A stretch of 64,000 nucleotides of DNA, from contig JAZGTN010000188.1 of the NCBI GenBank assembly GCA_037783415.1, forward strand, positions 1 through 64,000. The letters are read 5' to 3'. A model generated the notes under the pieces. The model saw only the letters and a list, made by a program, of their open reading frames with translations, did no database searches and had not been told where the DNA came from. Position numbers and translations under genes: made by a program. Position 1 is the first letter of the stretch; each line of letters opens with the position of its first letter. Shown here in pieces: positions 36,001 through 45,438 of this stretch. The DNA is from Leptasterias polaris. Lineage: Eukaryota > Echinodermata > Asteroidea > Forcipulatida > Asteriidae.

Positions 36001-39000
36001 AGACTTGACTCTCGTGAGCAACATTCTCAAGTACATAGTAAATCTTGAACACTTTGGTCTCTTTCCTGAGATTTTGGTGCCGTGCAGGACCTCTAAAGAA
36101 ATGGCTTTCCGTATGAGGCAGGCTTCAGAGTGTTTGTATGTTGATGATGAGAGACTAGCGGGGCAGTTATCCAATGAAGATATGAGTAGTAACCGATTCG
36201 TCATTCATGAGTCCATATCGAATGCTGTTGCTAAGCGGTTGGGGTTAAGACCACTCAGTCATGCGATTGCCCCGGTAGATCAGGCACTTTATCGTGGATA
36301 TGAAATTACAGGTCCAAGTGAATCTACTGCTAATGCCATTAAGCGAAACCTTGAAATGTACAAAAAAGAAGACATCTTTAAAGAGTTAATCCAGAATGCT
36401 GACGACGCTGGTGCAAATGAAGTCAAGTTTCTGATTGATTGGCGAAGTAATACAAACACTTCGAGCAGCCTTTTCAGTGGTGATATGAAAGCGTGCCAAG
36501 GCCCAGCTATCTGGGCTTACAACAACGCTTGCTTCTCTAAAGAGGACATTCAAAATATATGCTCTATAGCAGCCCAAAGCAAGAAGCAGAAGCTAGACAA
36601 AGTGGGGCGGTTTGGACTGGGGTTCACGTCCGTCTATCACCTCACAGATGTACCAAGTGTAGTCAGTGGACCATACGTGCTTATTTGTGACCCCAGGGCT
36701 ACCCATCTGGGTGACCGTATTCACCCCCAGCAGCCAGGTATAAAGTTAGATCTGACAAAGGAGGAACATAGACGGACCGTTGGGTCTTACCCACACCAGT
36801 TCCACCCCTACAATGGCATATTTAGTTGCAAACTCGACCAGACAACAAAGTTGTATCAGCACACTTTGTTTAGGTTACCACTTCGCACAAGTGCTGAGGT
36901 TAATGATGGCAAGCCAAATCAACTTTCGGACAGCAGCTTCGACTCACAGAAGGAGATCCAGCCATTGATAGACTCGTTGAAGGAGTCTGCAGAGACATTA
37001 CTACTGTTTACTCAGAACGTGACTTCAGTCGAGGTGCTGGAACTAAAATCTGATAACGTCGATGATAAAGAAACAGTTCTGTCCATAAGGGTCTCCAGAT
37101 ATCAAGATATAAAGATGGCCCGGTCATTTTCTAGTCCTGAAGGCAATATGACCATTGAACGCAATATCCTTAAGGCGACAAACCTCGCTATGACATCACC
37201 CAGTTCTCCTTGTCCATCCACGACAATGATTGCTAAGGTAACTAAAGAAACGCGTCCGTCAAAAACGAGTCGTAAAACCAGCCTGAATAAGACAGAAAAA
37301 TATTTCATCATCAGCTCCTGTATGACGAGAAGAAACCAGATCGAGATGTTTGCCTCCAGCGACGAAGGTAAAAAACATGGAGTCTTGCCGTGTGGTGGGG
37401 TTGCTGCAGAGTTAAGATACGAGAAGGGCGGCTTAACACCCAAACAAATAGACGGTCAAGTATTTAGCTTTCTACCATTAGACGTACATACAGGTCTGCC
37501 TGTCCATGTCAACGGCAGCTTCCTTCTACACCTGCACATTGTACATACTTCACCGAGGCCCTTTGGAATGAACGCCTGATGAAGGATGTATTGTGCCAAG
37601 CACTTATAAACCTTCTGGAAGACTTTCAAAAGCTGAGCCAACAGCACTTTGATGCGACTGACTTCCAACGTCTGTGGCCTGTGTGGGAAAAGTGTCACAG
37701 TGATTTCCTTCCCTTTGTTCGAGAATTCTATCGGCGAATAGGGTGTGACGGGGAAGATGTGCCTAAATTGTTTCATGCTGATATGAAATGGCTGTCGGTC
37801 CAGGAGTGCTTCTTCGTTACAGATTCGTCTTGCCCAACTGATCTAAGAGACAGCATTGTTGCTATCGTGAAAAAGTACAGTTCAAAGAGATTTGTGGAAT
37901 TGAACAGGGATGTTGTCGACAGTATCGAGCATGTTTGCAGAGAAGATGCAGTCGACAGTATCGAACATGTTTGCAGAGAAGATGCATTCACAGAAAACAC
38001 TTACGGTGTTGATAGATTTTTGTTTGAGGTATTTTTTCCTAAGTTGGAACAACTCGAAAAGGTGGACGACTGCTCCTTAGACGAAGAGGATCGAAACCAT
38101 GTTATTCTCCATATCTTAGACCTTCGTCTTGGGGAGAAAAAGCAGAAAAGCTATGACAACCTTTTGAGAGATACTGAATGCATACCAATGTCTCCAAAAG
38201 GTGAAAAACTGGCCAAACCTAAACAGCTAGTTAACCCTCGGAAGGATATTGGACAGCTTTACAGCGAAGGTGAATCCAGATTTCCACATGGAGAGGCATA
38301 CAGACAGCCCTCTCGTCTTCTCTCCTTAGAAGAGCTTGGGATGGCTGCCGATGACTTGCAGTGGAAAGATGTATGTGATTGCGCAGAGTCAACGACTCAT
38401 GGAGGGAATACCTTGGGAAGGAGTACAATCTTACTGAAGCTTATTGGTAGAAAACTTGTACAAAATGAAGAACCGAGCTCTGAACAGAAGAAGAAGATTT
38501 TGGAAGCAGATTTCCTTCCTGTCCTTTCGAAGCCCAAAGGATACCCATCTCAGTGGTACAGATGTAATACAGAGTTTACGTCGGCATCTAAACTATTTGG
38601 ATCCAAACACATGGACATAGTTGGATCTGTCCAATCTATATTGGATGAAGAGATACTCGGAACTGAAGCTATGGATAAGAAGAACAAACGTTTCTTTGGC
38701 TTCAAAGATAAGACCGTAAGAATTGAGGATGTGATACAGCAGTTGGAAACGCTAATTGAACAACCATCACATGATCAACAGAAAACATCTGCTATGGTTT
38801 TTAAAATATATTCTTTCCTGCAAGAAGAGATTTGCACGAAGAGGGTGGACGGCACTGTGGAAGTGGGGCACCAGGCCGCAGTGGAAAAACTTGGAAACAT
38901 GAGATTGGTGTTTTGTAAAGGCAGTTTTCAAGACATCAAGCAGGTTGCCTTTGACTTTAACAGCGAATGCCAAACCTACCTCATGCGAGTTCCTGATGAG

Positions 39001-42000
39001 CTTTCACCCTATAAGAATCTGATGAGGGTCTGCGGAGTAAGAAGCAGTTTCGAGAAGACAGATTTCGTTCAGAATCTACTAACTTTGCACGAGAAGTATA
39101 AAGACACACCCGTCGATGAAGAGGATCTCGAAACAGCCAAGGTCTTGGTAAAGGAATTATCAGATTGGCTTAGCATTTCTAGCAACAACGATGGCAATGA
39201 GGAAGCAATATCAGAAGATGAAGAAATGTTTGTGCTTGACCAGAACAATATTTTACGCCCAACAAAAGAACTTACGTACGATGACATGACCTGGGATGAC
39301 ACTAAAGTACAGGATGGCGAACGCCTTGTGTATACCCATGCTGATATACCACACAAAAGCGCTAAACTGCTAGGTATAACGACGGCAACAGAAAGGCAGC
39401 TTGCGAGTTGTTCTTCCTCTAGTGGTTTTGAGAGAATTTTTGGCCAAAAAGAGAAGTTGACAGACCGATTGAATAGCATCTTAAAAGACTACCCAAAAGT
39501 GTCTGATGTATTTAAAGAGTTGCTTCAGAATGCTGACGATGCTGGATCCACAGAAATTCATTTTGTTTATGATCACCGATGTCATGACGAAAAGGGGGTC
39601 ATCGGAGAATCTTGGACAGCCACCCAAGGTGTTCCAGCATTATGCGTGTACAACAATAGATCGTTTACTGCAACAGACATTGAAGGCATTCAAAGGGTTG
39701 GGATTGGTGGAAAAAGAAATGACGTCACAACAACTGGACGTTTTGGCATAGGTTTCAATGCTGTCTACCACCTCACAGATTCTCCAAGTTTCTTGACTAA
39801 CAAGGACAAACTCTGTGTTTTTGACCCGCTTCTGAGGTGCCTTCCTGGTGTGAAAGAATCCTCCCCTGGAAAGATGTTTTCAACTAGTGAGCAGTTTAGA
39901 AAGAAGTTTCCTGGCATGTTAACCGGATATCTGGAGGATATTGAAGAGTTCAAGGCAAAGGAAGGCACACTCTTCCGCTTCCCACTTCGTAAAACTCAAT
40001 CTGATATATCTGGAAAGTGTTTCACGAAATGGAGCGTCATCAGTTTACTCGATGAGCTAAAAGACATTTCACTTGAAGCACTACTATTTTTGAACAACAT
40101 CCAGAAGATGAGCATCTCCCGCATTGATTATAATACAAAGAAGCTGTGCGAGACATACACCGTTACTGCATCACTACAGGATGCTGACTTAGAACAGCGT
40201 TCTGAGCTAACAACGCACCTGCAGATGTTCAAAGATAACCCTTGGAATACAATTGCATCTAAGTCAAGTGTCTACAACCTCATGATCGAGAACTCAGAAA
40301 GTAAAAAGCAGAAATGGCTTGTTTCACAAATGTTGGGATTTGAAAATCTCCGAGATGATACACAGGTCCTTTCAAATACCACAGGTTTGAAGAACCCTTT
40401 ACCCAGGGGTGGAGTGGCAGCTCGTATAAGTGAGACAGATTGCCAACCTACTCAGACGTTCAAGGCGTTCTGTTTTCTTCCATTACCTATACATACTGGA
40501 TTACCAGTTCAAGTCAATGGGATGTTTGAATTGGACTCGTCGAGGAGTAACCTCCTAAAAGGTAACGACTTTGTAAAAGAAGATGGTGCCAACACAGATG
40601 AGAGTTTTATTCATAAATGGAATCTTCTGTTAGTAACCCATGTGATTGCACCGGCTTATGCTAAACTAATCGAAAATGCGGGGAGACTTCTGCTTGGTGA
40701 GACATTCTCCAACCATCCTGTCGATCAAGAAATCGGCATTTTTAACAGCCTCTTCCCTACAGATTTAGATAAGCTTCATGGAGAATGGCAAGTACTTGCC
40801 AAGGAGACTCTACTTTATATCAAAAAAAACAACTTGAAGGTGCTACCGATGGTTTGTCCATCTGATGATGGTTGGACTCTCACTTGGCATGGACCAATCA
40901 CCGATAAAAGTTCGGCAGTCTTTGATAACTTGGTCGTCGATGACAAAGGACTACTTAGTGAAGACATCTATAAGTTGAGGTGCTTTTTGCATAGAGATGG
41001 CATAATTTTGTTGACAAGTTCGCCTGCGCTGGGCAAGGCATTTCAGACTTGCAAAGTTGAAATTGAATTTATATCTCCAGCAATTGTTATAAAACACCTC
41101 ACAAGATCATGCACACCGTCTTCATTAGCAGATACTACATTCAGAGATTACGATACATTTCTTGTTGTACTAAAGTACTGCCTCAAAGGAATCTCCGAGC
41201 CTCATGAGCTGAATGGTTTACCATTCGGTCTCTCGAACGCTGGGACCATGAGAAGCCTTTCACATGAAGATGGCATCTATCTAACAAAGTATTCTAAGGT
41301 ACTGCCAAGCCTGCAAGACCAATTTTTGAAAGAAGATTTGGTTGATATCTTCGACAAGTGGTTCAAGGACAATGCTGCAGATACTGATGATCAACGAGAA
41401 GTTGAAACTGTGAACCAAGCTTTCTCTTGTGGAGTGTTCAAGAAGTTTGACATCACACAACTGGCTCATAATTTGGGTGAAGTATTACCAGCTGACTGGA
41501 AGGGATGCAAGACACATGTTGACTGGACACCAGAGCAAAATGGACATCCATCTGAAACGTGGCTGAGGAATATGTGGACATTCATTCGCAGTGAGGTTAC
41601 TGAGGCTAATTCATCGACGTGCTTAGAGCCTTTATCCGATTGGCCTGTATTCCCAACAACATCAAATAAGCTGGTTGCTGCTTCATTGTCGGCAACGGTT
41701 ATGTTCTTGTTGAGCTTCATCGACTCGCCACTAAGATTAAAACAAGTCAAAGTGTTGCAAAAACTACACCTACCCGAGGTTAAATGGCAAAGCATGATCC
41801 AACAAGAACCAATTCCAAAGATGCCAATTGATCTCAACATTTTGCTTCAAAACCAGCTAGCACTGCCAAATAATCAGAAGAACATCACCCATGTGATACA
41901 GTTCATGTTGGATCAAGGTTATGAGGTAGGGAATCTATTGGTGTCTGAGAGTAAAGTACTACTTGAGTATTTTCAAGAGGGATGCGACATTTTGCAATAT

Positions 42001-45000
42001 GACAGCTGTCAGTGTATCAAAATGCTTTCGATTTTTGTGACGCACGACAGCAAACTAATCGACTTAAAAAGCTGTGCGAATTGCCATACTGCCGCAATTG
42101 AAGAAAATGACATGGTTGAATCTGAAACCTGGATGACTCACATGAATTGTGTTTTCCTAAAGCCCTGCAATAATTTGACAAAGATTTGTGAATACCTTGG
42201 GATCACCGACATCACGCGTGCTGATATTTATCTCCGCTACATTCTGCCGTGTTTTCACTTGCTAGATCAAGAATCCCGGTTTAAGCATCTGAAGAACATA
42301 CAAGACAGTGTGCTAGCCGTTGCTTCAAAGGAAGAGCAAAGTGACATTATTCAGAGTCTCACATCCATTCCATGTGTACTAGACCAAGAAGGGCTCCTCC
42401 TAACAGTCGACTGCTTTTATGATCCATCAAACAAAATATTCGAGAAATGTGTTCCCCAAAGCAAACTGCTACCAAAAGCCATGGAAGACCTTAAGGAACT
42501 ACTAAAAAAGATAGGTCTACTCTCTAAGGTGACGCAGGAGATGTTCATCAAGTTTGCCAAAGATGTTGAAACAAAAGCCAGTGGGATATCTGAAAAAGAA
42601 GGCTTCAAAACCCTTAAAGGCATATCAGAGCTACTCATCAAATTAATTGGTTACTGTTTGTACGGATATTCACAAGAACTTGTAGTTGACAGGGAGTTTC
42701 TGCAAAAGATTGCAAGCATACAATTCATCCCTTCTTTAGAGATTGAGAAACAGTATGTTGAGATATACCCCAAATTCCATGGAGCTGGGATTCAGAACAG
42801 TTTCAGTCGTCCCTTCATCTGTTATCAACAATCGGTTCTTCCTCGACACAAGACATATGTGTGGTCTGCTGCTATGTTGCTACCACAATATGCAGTGGTC
42901 GTTAACGAAAAGGTTTGTAAATGTAAAAAGAAATGCAAATGCAAACAAAGTCATGATTACCTTGATATTGAAAACAATGTTCTTGCGAGAGTGCTGTCAC
43001 ATGCCCGAAATGTGTGTAGTGCCCTTGTACGTAATACTGTTGATAAAGTCTCAGAAGCTGATGAATCGAAAAAGAGGAAGACGGCTCTTGATGTTTGCAG
43101 AAGCATCTTGAGGTTCTTGAATAGTAAAGAAAATGAATCGAGGCATGAGACGATAAAAAACTGTCTGCAGTCAGTTTCAATTTGTCCGGTTGACGAAGGA
43201 CGTGTGTTTGTCAAGGCGGACCAGTTAGTATTTGACATGAGAGAGGACCATGCAAGGAGTTTTCATCCGTACCTGTACAAAACACCAAGAGACTTACTGG
43301 AGTTTGAGAAAGTTCTGAAACTTCTTGGGGCACAAGATACCTGTTCCTTAGATCAACTTGCAGGAGTATTATCTGCTATCAATGCAAGATGTGGTGATAA
43401 TCGTTTGGGTCCAAATGAATTGCGAGTTGCATGTACAGCAGTAAGGGATATATTCGACTTACTTCACCGAAAAACAGAGGATCAGCTTTCAGTCTCAGTA
43501 CTGTATTTACCAAGCACGGGACTCATCTTAAGGAAGTCTACGGACCTTCTGTATGCAAATCCAAATTTAAGGGATCATCTTCTGGGAAAATCCACTGGCA
43601 AGGAATTTGTAATTCAGCTTAGTAAGTGTGGATTAAAAGAATATGACGAAGTGCGTCTAATTGAACTCATTGCTGTTGAATACCGCCCCAAGAACCTTGG
43701 AGAACAGATGCTAGAGAAGCCATGCGAGCCCAACAAGGACTGCCTTGCCGGGCAACACTGTGAATACTTAGAACACATCAAGCGGATGCTGACCTCAGAA
43801 GAGATGACAAGAGTCTTGCTTCGACTCACAAGGCACCAGAGGGAAGGTATTAGACCCCCCGAATCATCAACAGACAAAATCAAAGCATTGCAGAATTTCA
43901 GCAATCTCTTCTGTAAGGCCCACCTCAAAATGGGCTGGTATCAACATGAGAAACTCGAGTTTGCTCAGCCTTACCCAAGTAAAGCATTCTTCGAAAAAGG
44001 CAATAACATGTTCTACCTGGAACATTGTGACTTGCCGTCGATGCACCATACGAGTCACACATTCAAGCAGGTCGCAGATAGTTGTAACCGTCTTCTGGAA
44101 GGTTTACTGAACCCTGAGCACGTAAGTTACCTTCAGAGTGCGTTAGACTCAAAAAATCCAAATGACATGAACGGAAAGCTTACTGAATCGAGCATCCCAG
44201 AATATGACGATGATGACATCCCAAGTGAAACTACTTCGGAAGAGCACTATAAACTAGGAACCATTGTACCATCTGACATTCGACACTTCCTCGACCAAGA
44301 CCCATACAACCATTTCGTTCAGGACGAGATTGTTGGTTACGAAAGAAACATCGGTGATCTGCATTACGAAAACCTTGCTAATGACACGACTACCGAGATT
44401 CTCTTTGCAAGAATTGTAGAAGAAATTGACCAGAGTGAGGAAAATATATCTTTATCTCGAAAGTTCAAGATAGACATCGGGGAAGAAGAGCATCTCACTG
44501 TGAGCGTGATATCATTGTATAAGTTCTTGACTCCCAGAGAGCCAGAACCTGAACTGTCGACCGTTCCATTCACAGGAGAGTGTACATCTGAATCACCTGA
44601 AACGCCCGAAACACTTCCCACGTACACAGATGCAACTTCAGAGGAGATTCTGGTAAAGGACAGAGAACAAATTCGACTGGAGGTAGAGGAGGCATTTAAA
44701 CTCGAAGAGGAAGACCGTAAAAAGGTCTTACGTCGTCTCTTTCGTAGATGGCATCCCGATAAGAACCCAGGACAGGAGAAACGTACAAACGAGGCATTTA
44801 AGTTTCTCCAGGCAGAAATAAAAAGACGCGAATCTGGATCCAATTTTAGTGACAACTTTCCATTCTGGGAGTCCGAAGCCAGACGTGACAGTGAGTATCA
44901 ACGTGATTATTTCAGACGTTGGCACGGGCATGGTCGAAGAAGACCTAGAGGGAATCGGACAAGACGTACCTTTGTTCCACCTTCATTCACCGAGGAGAGA

Positions 45001-45438
45001 CCTGATCCACGGAAGGCTCGACTGTGGTTCCGGCAAGCCGAGGAACACTTTGAGAATGCTAATCAAACCAACCGACTTGTCCCCAGCCATATTCAGTGGG
45101 TAGTCTTTCAGGCACATCAAGCAGCAGAAGTAGCTCTAAAAGCAGCTCAGTACGGTTTGAGTGGAGAAGCTGATTTACAAACTCATGATTTGGTTTCCTT
45201 GGCTAGAGCAATCAGTCGAGAACCCGGTGTGGGGTCGAGTAAGCTCGTAGACAAAGCAAGCGAATTAGAAAATCTTGAGTGTCAGTTTAACAAGCCGCGC
45301 TACCCACAGTCCTCAACCTTAATGACCAGTCGGGAGGTATATGCAGGCATCAGTGCACGAGACGTGCTGAGAGTCTGTGAAGAGTTGTTGAATATTGTGA
45401 GGAAAATAATTGGAATAGGGTGTTCAACAGCTTCATGA
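27036..45438 (+). CDS. SACS: Sacsin-like gene (four coding exons seen, giant last exon broken once)
   Basis: Exons 27036-27054, 31151-31239, 31604-31862 and 32649-45438 join in frame with GT-AG introns. The product of about 4,380 residues would be a giant cytosolic co-chaperone-like protein. Domain order: sacsin repeat 1 (HATPase-like; ELLQNADDAKA, then GRFGLGF) from residue about 30; repeat 2 (ELIQNADDAGANEVKF, GRFGLGF) from about 1,350; repeat 3 (ELLQNADDAGSTEIHF, GRFGIGF) from about 2,400; J domain with HPD near 4,140; C-terminal HEPN. Human sacsin has the same order plus an N-terminal ubiquitin-like domain, which is absent here. A 3' giant exon is also typical of vertebrate SACS. One frameshift at about 37.53 kb splits the giant exon. 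It could be a lineage-specific paralogue, an assembly error or a young pseudogene. Confidence 0.85.
28232..28345. repeat. Imperfect hairpin in sacsin-like intron 1
   Basis: AGTGCGCGTCTAATCACAC ... GAGGGTCTGT pairs imperfectly with ACAGACCCTTGGGGTGCACTAGACGTGTGCT. No coding content. The remainder of 27055-28660 is intronic with nothing recognised. Confidence 0.6.
28664..30059 (-). mobile_element. 1.4-kb non-autonomous DNA transposon, TTAA type (copy B)
   Basis: Perfect TTAA duplications (28660-28663 and 30060-30063) flank ends AGGGACACACCGG and CCGGTGTGTCCCT. The interior is copy A (24397-25706) in reverse: both have the ATTTCGAGTGAGT(T), CATGAGCTTCCAGGTACAGC, ACGAAGCCGGTGTGTCCCT blocks. The poly-G run near 29270-29283 is a local expansion. 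It lies in sacsin-like intron 1. Confidence 0.85.
30780..31120 (+). mobile_element. CR1-like LINE 3' fragment with ATT tail, in sacsin-like intron 1
   Basis: The plus strand encodes YMLAQPRFRTSRYGQRAFAN, then, after a frameshift, FNIFNRELKSHYFVSL, the C-terminal layout of CR1-type ORF2 (RYGQRAF..A.P.LWN.LP...FK..LK..LF). It ends in an (ATT)n microsatellite at 31093-31120, as 3' ends of such LINEs do. It abuts the acceptor of exon 2, leaving only 30 bp. Confidence 0.65.
31151..31239 (+). CDS. SACS: Sacsin-like exon 2
   Basis: Acceptor CAATTTGCAG, donor CTTAAG|GTAGTT. It encodes TAFGQVVPPLSVYLKRVLDK followed by YPEGGQILK, the conserved entry into sacsin repeat 1 (FGQ..PPL...L..IL..YPEGGQILKEL). 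The exon is 89 bp and fits the phases on both sides. Confidence 0.85.
31604..31862 (+). CDS. SACS: Sacsin-like exon 3 (HATPase N-box and G-box of repeat 1)
   Basis: Acceptor ATCATCAG, donor CTAACAG|GTGAGG. It encodes ELLQNADDAKARNVIFLYD (N-box with the E...N pair that contacts Mg-ATP in GHKL folds), GPALYAYNDAVF, and KVGRFGLGFISVYHLT (G-box). The final base G joins AT of exon 4 to give Asp, restoring the family sequence YHLTDLPSV. The open frame past the donor is intron. Confidence 0.88.
31863..32648 (+). other. Sacsin-like intron 3
   Basis: GTGAGG donor and CCCTGCAG acceptor. It contains a minus-strand open stretch (31954-32268) whose sequence looks like a dispersed repeat rather than a gene, and short CATGTGTGTACATG palindromes near 32360. 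Nothing coding is supported. Confidence 0.6.
32649..37579 (+). CDS. SACS: Sacsin-like exon 4, first ORF (rest of repeat 1, most of repeat 2)
   Basis: Exon 4 begins after TTTTCCCTGCAG, not at the upstream in-frame Met at 32525, because 32525-32648 is intron. Residues DLPSVLSGNSVGFLDPLEQN, LFNCTDKTFRESNFKGTIFR, FCFLPLPESEQSGLPVHVNG and WNQLLVTEVYPEVYAKLI complete repeat 1. A long alpha-rich region follows, then repeat 2 from about 36340 (KEDIFKELIQNADDAGAN; GRFGLGFTSVYHLTD; FSFLPLDVHTGLPVHVNGSF at 37460-37522). The frame then leaves family sequence (LLHLHIVHTS...) and stops at TGA 37577-37579. The other frame carries the expected continuation FTEALWNERLMKDVL. Confidence 0.88.
37579..45438 (+). 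CDS. SACS: Sacsin-like exon 4, second ORF (end of repeat 2, repeat 3, J domain, HEPN)
   Basis: The family match starts upstream of the ATG, near 37549 (FTEALWNERLMKDVLCQALI), so this is a continuation and not a separate gene. Features: repeat 3 N-box at about 39515-39560 and G-box GRFGIGFNAVYHLTD at 39738-39780; FCFLPLPIHTGLPVQVNGMF at about 40468; a Cys-Lys cluster CKCKKKCKCK at 42916-42945; an acidic linker at 44200-44700; a J domain at about 44680-44845 with HPD at 44752-44760; and a HEPN domain at about 45010-45400 (ARLWFRQAEEHFENANQTN, HQAAEVALKAAQYGLSG, HDLVSLARAIS). A perfect 12-residue tandem duplication lies at 37915-37986. The stop TGA is at 45436-45438. Confidence 0.88.
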   Translation: MKDVLCQALINLLEDFQKLSQQHFDATDFQRLWPVWEKCHSDFLPFVREFYRRIGCDGEDVPKLFHADMKWLSVQECFFVTDSSCPTDLRDSIVAIVKKYSSKRFVELNRDVVDSIEHVCREDAVDSIEHVCREDAFTENTYGVDRFLFEVFFPKLEQLEKVDDCSLDEEDRNHVILHILDLRLGEKKQKSYDNLLRDTECIPMSPKGEKLAKPKQLVNPRKDIGQLYSEGESRFPHGEAYRQPSRLLSLEELGMAADDLQWKDVCDCAESTTHGGNTLGRSTILLKLIGRKLVQNEEPSSEQKKKILEADFLPVLSKPKGYPSQWYRCNTEFTSASKLFGSKHMDIVGSVQSILDEEILGTEAMDKKNKRFFGFKDKTVRIEDVIQQLETLIEQPSHDQQKTSAMVFKIYSFLQEEICTKRVDGTVEVGHQAAVEKLGNMRLVFCKGSFQDIKQVAFDFNSECQTYLMRVPDELSPYKNLMRVCGVRSSFEKTDFVQNLLTLHEKYKDTPVDEEDLETAKVLVKELSDWLSISSNNDGNEEAISEDEEMFVLDQNNILRPTKELTYDDMTWDDTKVQDGERLVYTHADIPHKSAKLLGITTATERQLASCSSSSGFERIFGQKEKLTDRLNSILKDYPKVSDVFKELLQNADDAGSTEIHFVYDHRCHDEKGVIGESWTATQGVPALCVYNNRSFTATDIEGIQRVGIGGKRNDVTTTGRFGIGFNAVYHLTDSPSFLTNKDKLCVFDPLLRCLPGVKESSPGKMFSTSEQFRKKFPGMLTGYLEDIEEFKAKEGTLFRFPLRKTQSDISGKCFTKWSVISLLDELKDISLEALLFLNNIQKMSISRIDYNTKKLCETYTVTASLQDADLEQRSELTTHLQMFKDNPWNTIASKSSVYNLMIENSESKKQKWLVSQMLGFENLRDDTQVLSNTTGLKNPLPRGGVAARISETDCQPTQTFKAFCFLPLPIHTGLPVQVNGMFELDSSRSNLLKGNDFVKEDGANTDESFIHKWNLLLVTHVIAPAYAKLIENAGRLLLGETFSNHPVDQEIGIFNSLFPTDLDKLHGEWQVLAKETLLYIKKNNLKVLPMVCPSDDGWTLTWHGPITDKSSAVFDNLVVDDKGLLSEDIYKLRCFLHRDGIILLTSSPALGKAFQTCKVEIEFISPAIVIKHLTRSCTPSSLADTTFRDYDTFLVVLKYCLKGISEPHELNGLPFGLSNAGTMRSLSHEDGIYLTKYSKVLPSLQDQFLKEDLVDIFDKWFKDNAADTDDQREVETVNQAFSCGVFKKFDITQLAHNLGEVLPADWKGCKTHVDWTPEQNGHPSETWLRNMWTFIRSEVTEANSSTCLEPLSDWPVFPTTSNKLVAASLSATVMFLLSFIDSPLRLKQVKVLQKLHLPEVKWQSMIQQEPIPKMPIDLNILLQNQLALPNNQKNITHVIQFMLDQGYEVGNLLVSESKVLLEYFQEGCDILQYDSCQCIKMLSIFVTHDSKLIDLKSCANCHTAAIEENDMVESETWMTHMNCVFLKPCNNLTKICEYLGITDITRADIYLRYILPCFHLLDQESRFKHLKNIQDSVLAVASKEEQSDIIQSLTSIPCVLDQEGLLLTVDCFYDPSNKIFEKCVPQSKLLPKAMEDLKELLKKIGLLSKVTQEMFIKFAKDVETKASGISEKEGFKTLKGISELLIKLIGYCLYGYSQELVVDREFLQKIASIQFIPSLEIEKQYVEIYPKFHGAGIQNSFSRPFICYQQSVLPRHKTYVWSAAMLLPQYAVVVNEKVCKCKKKCKCKQSHDYLDIENNVLARVLSHARNVCSALVRNTVDKVSEADESKKRKTALDVCRSILRFLNSKENESRHETIKNCLQSVSICPVDEGRVFVKADQLVFDMREDHARSFHPYLYKTPRDLLEFEKVLKLLGAQDTCSLDQLAGVLSAINARCGDNRLGPNELRVACTAVRDIFDLLHRKTEDQLSVSVLYLPSTGLILRKSTDLLYANPNLRDHLLGKSTGKEFVIQLSKCGLKEYDEVRLIELIAVEYRPKNLGEQMLEKPCEPNKDCLAGQHCEYLEHIKRMLTSEEMTRVLLRLTRHQREGIRPPESSTDKIKALQNFSNLFCKAHLKMGWYQHEKLEFAQPYPSKAFFEKGNNMFYLEHCDLPSMHHTSHTFKQVADSCNRLLEGLLNPEHVSYLQSALDSKNPNDMNGKLTESSIPEYDDDDIPSETTSEEHYKLGTIVPSDIRHFLDQDPYNHFVQDEIVGYERNIGDLHYENLANDTTTEILFARIVEEIDQSEENISLSRKFKIDIGEEEHLTVSVISLYKFLTPREPEPELSTVPFTGECTSESPETPETLPTYTDATSEEILVKDREQIRLEVEEAFKLEEEDRKKVLRRLFRRWHPDKNPGQEKRTNEAFKFLQAEIKRRESGSNFSDNFPFWESEARRDSEYQRDYFRRWHGHGRRRPRGNRTRRTFVPPSFTEERPDPRKARLWFRQAEEHFENANQTNRLVPSHIQWVVFQAHQAAEVALKAAQYGLSGEADLQTHDLVSLARAISREPGVGSSKLVDKASELENLECQFNKPRYPQSSTLMTSREVYAGISARDVLRVCEELLNIVRKIIGIGCSTAS

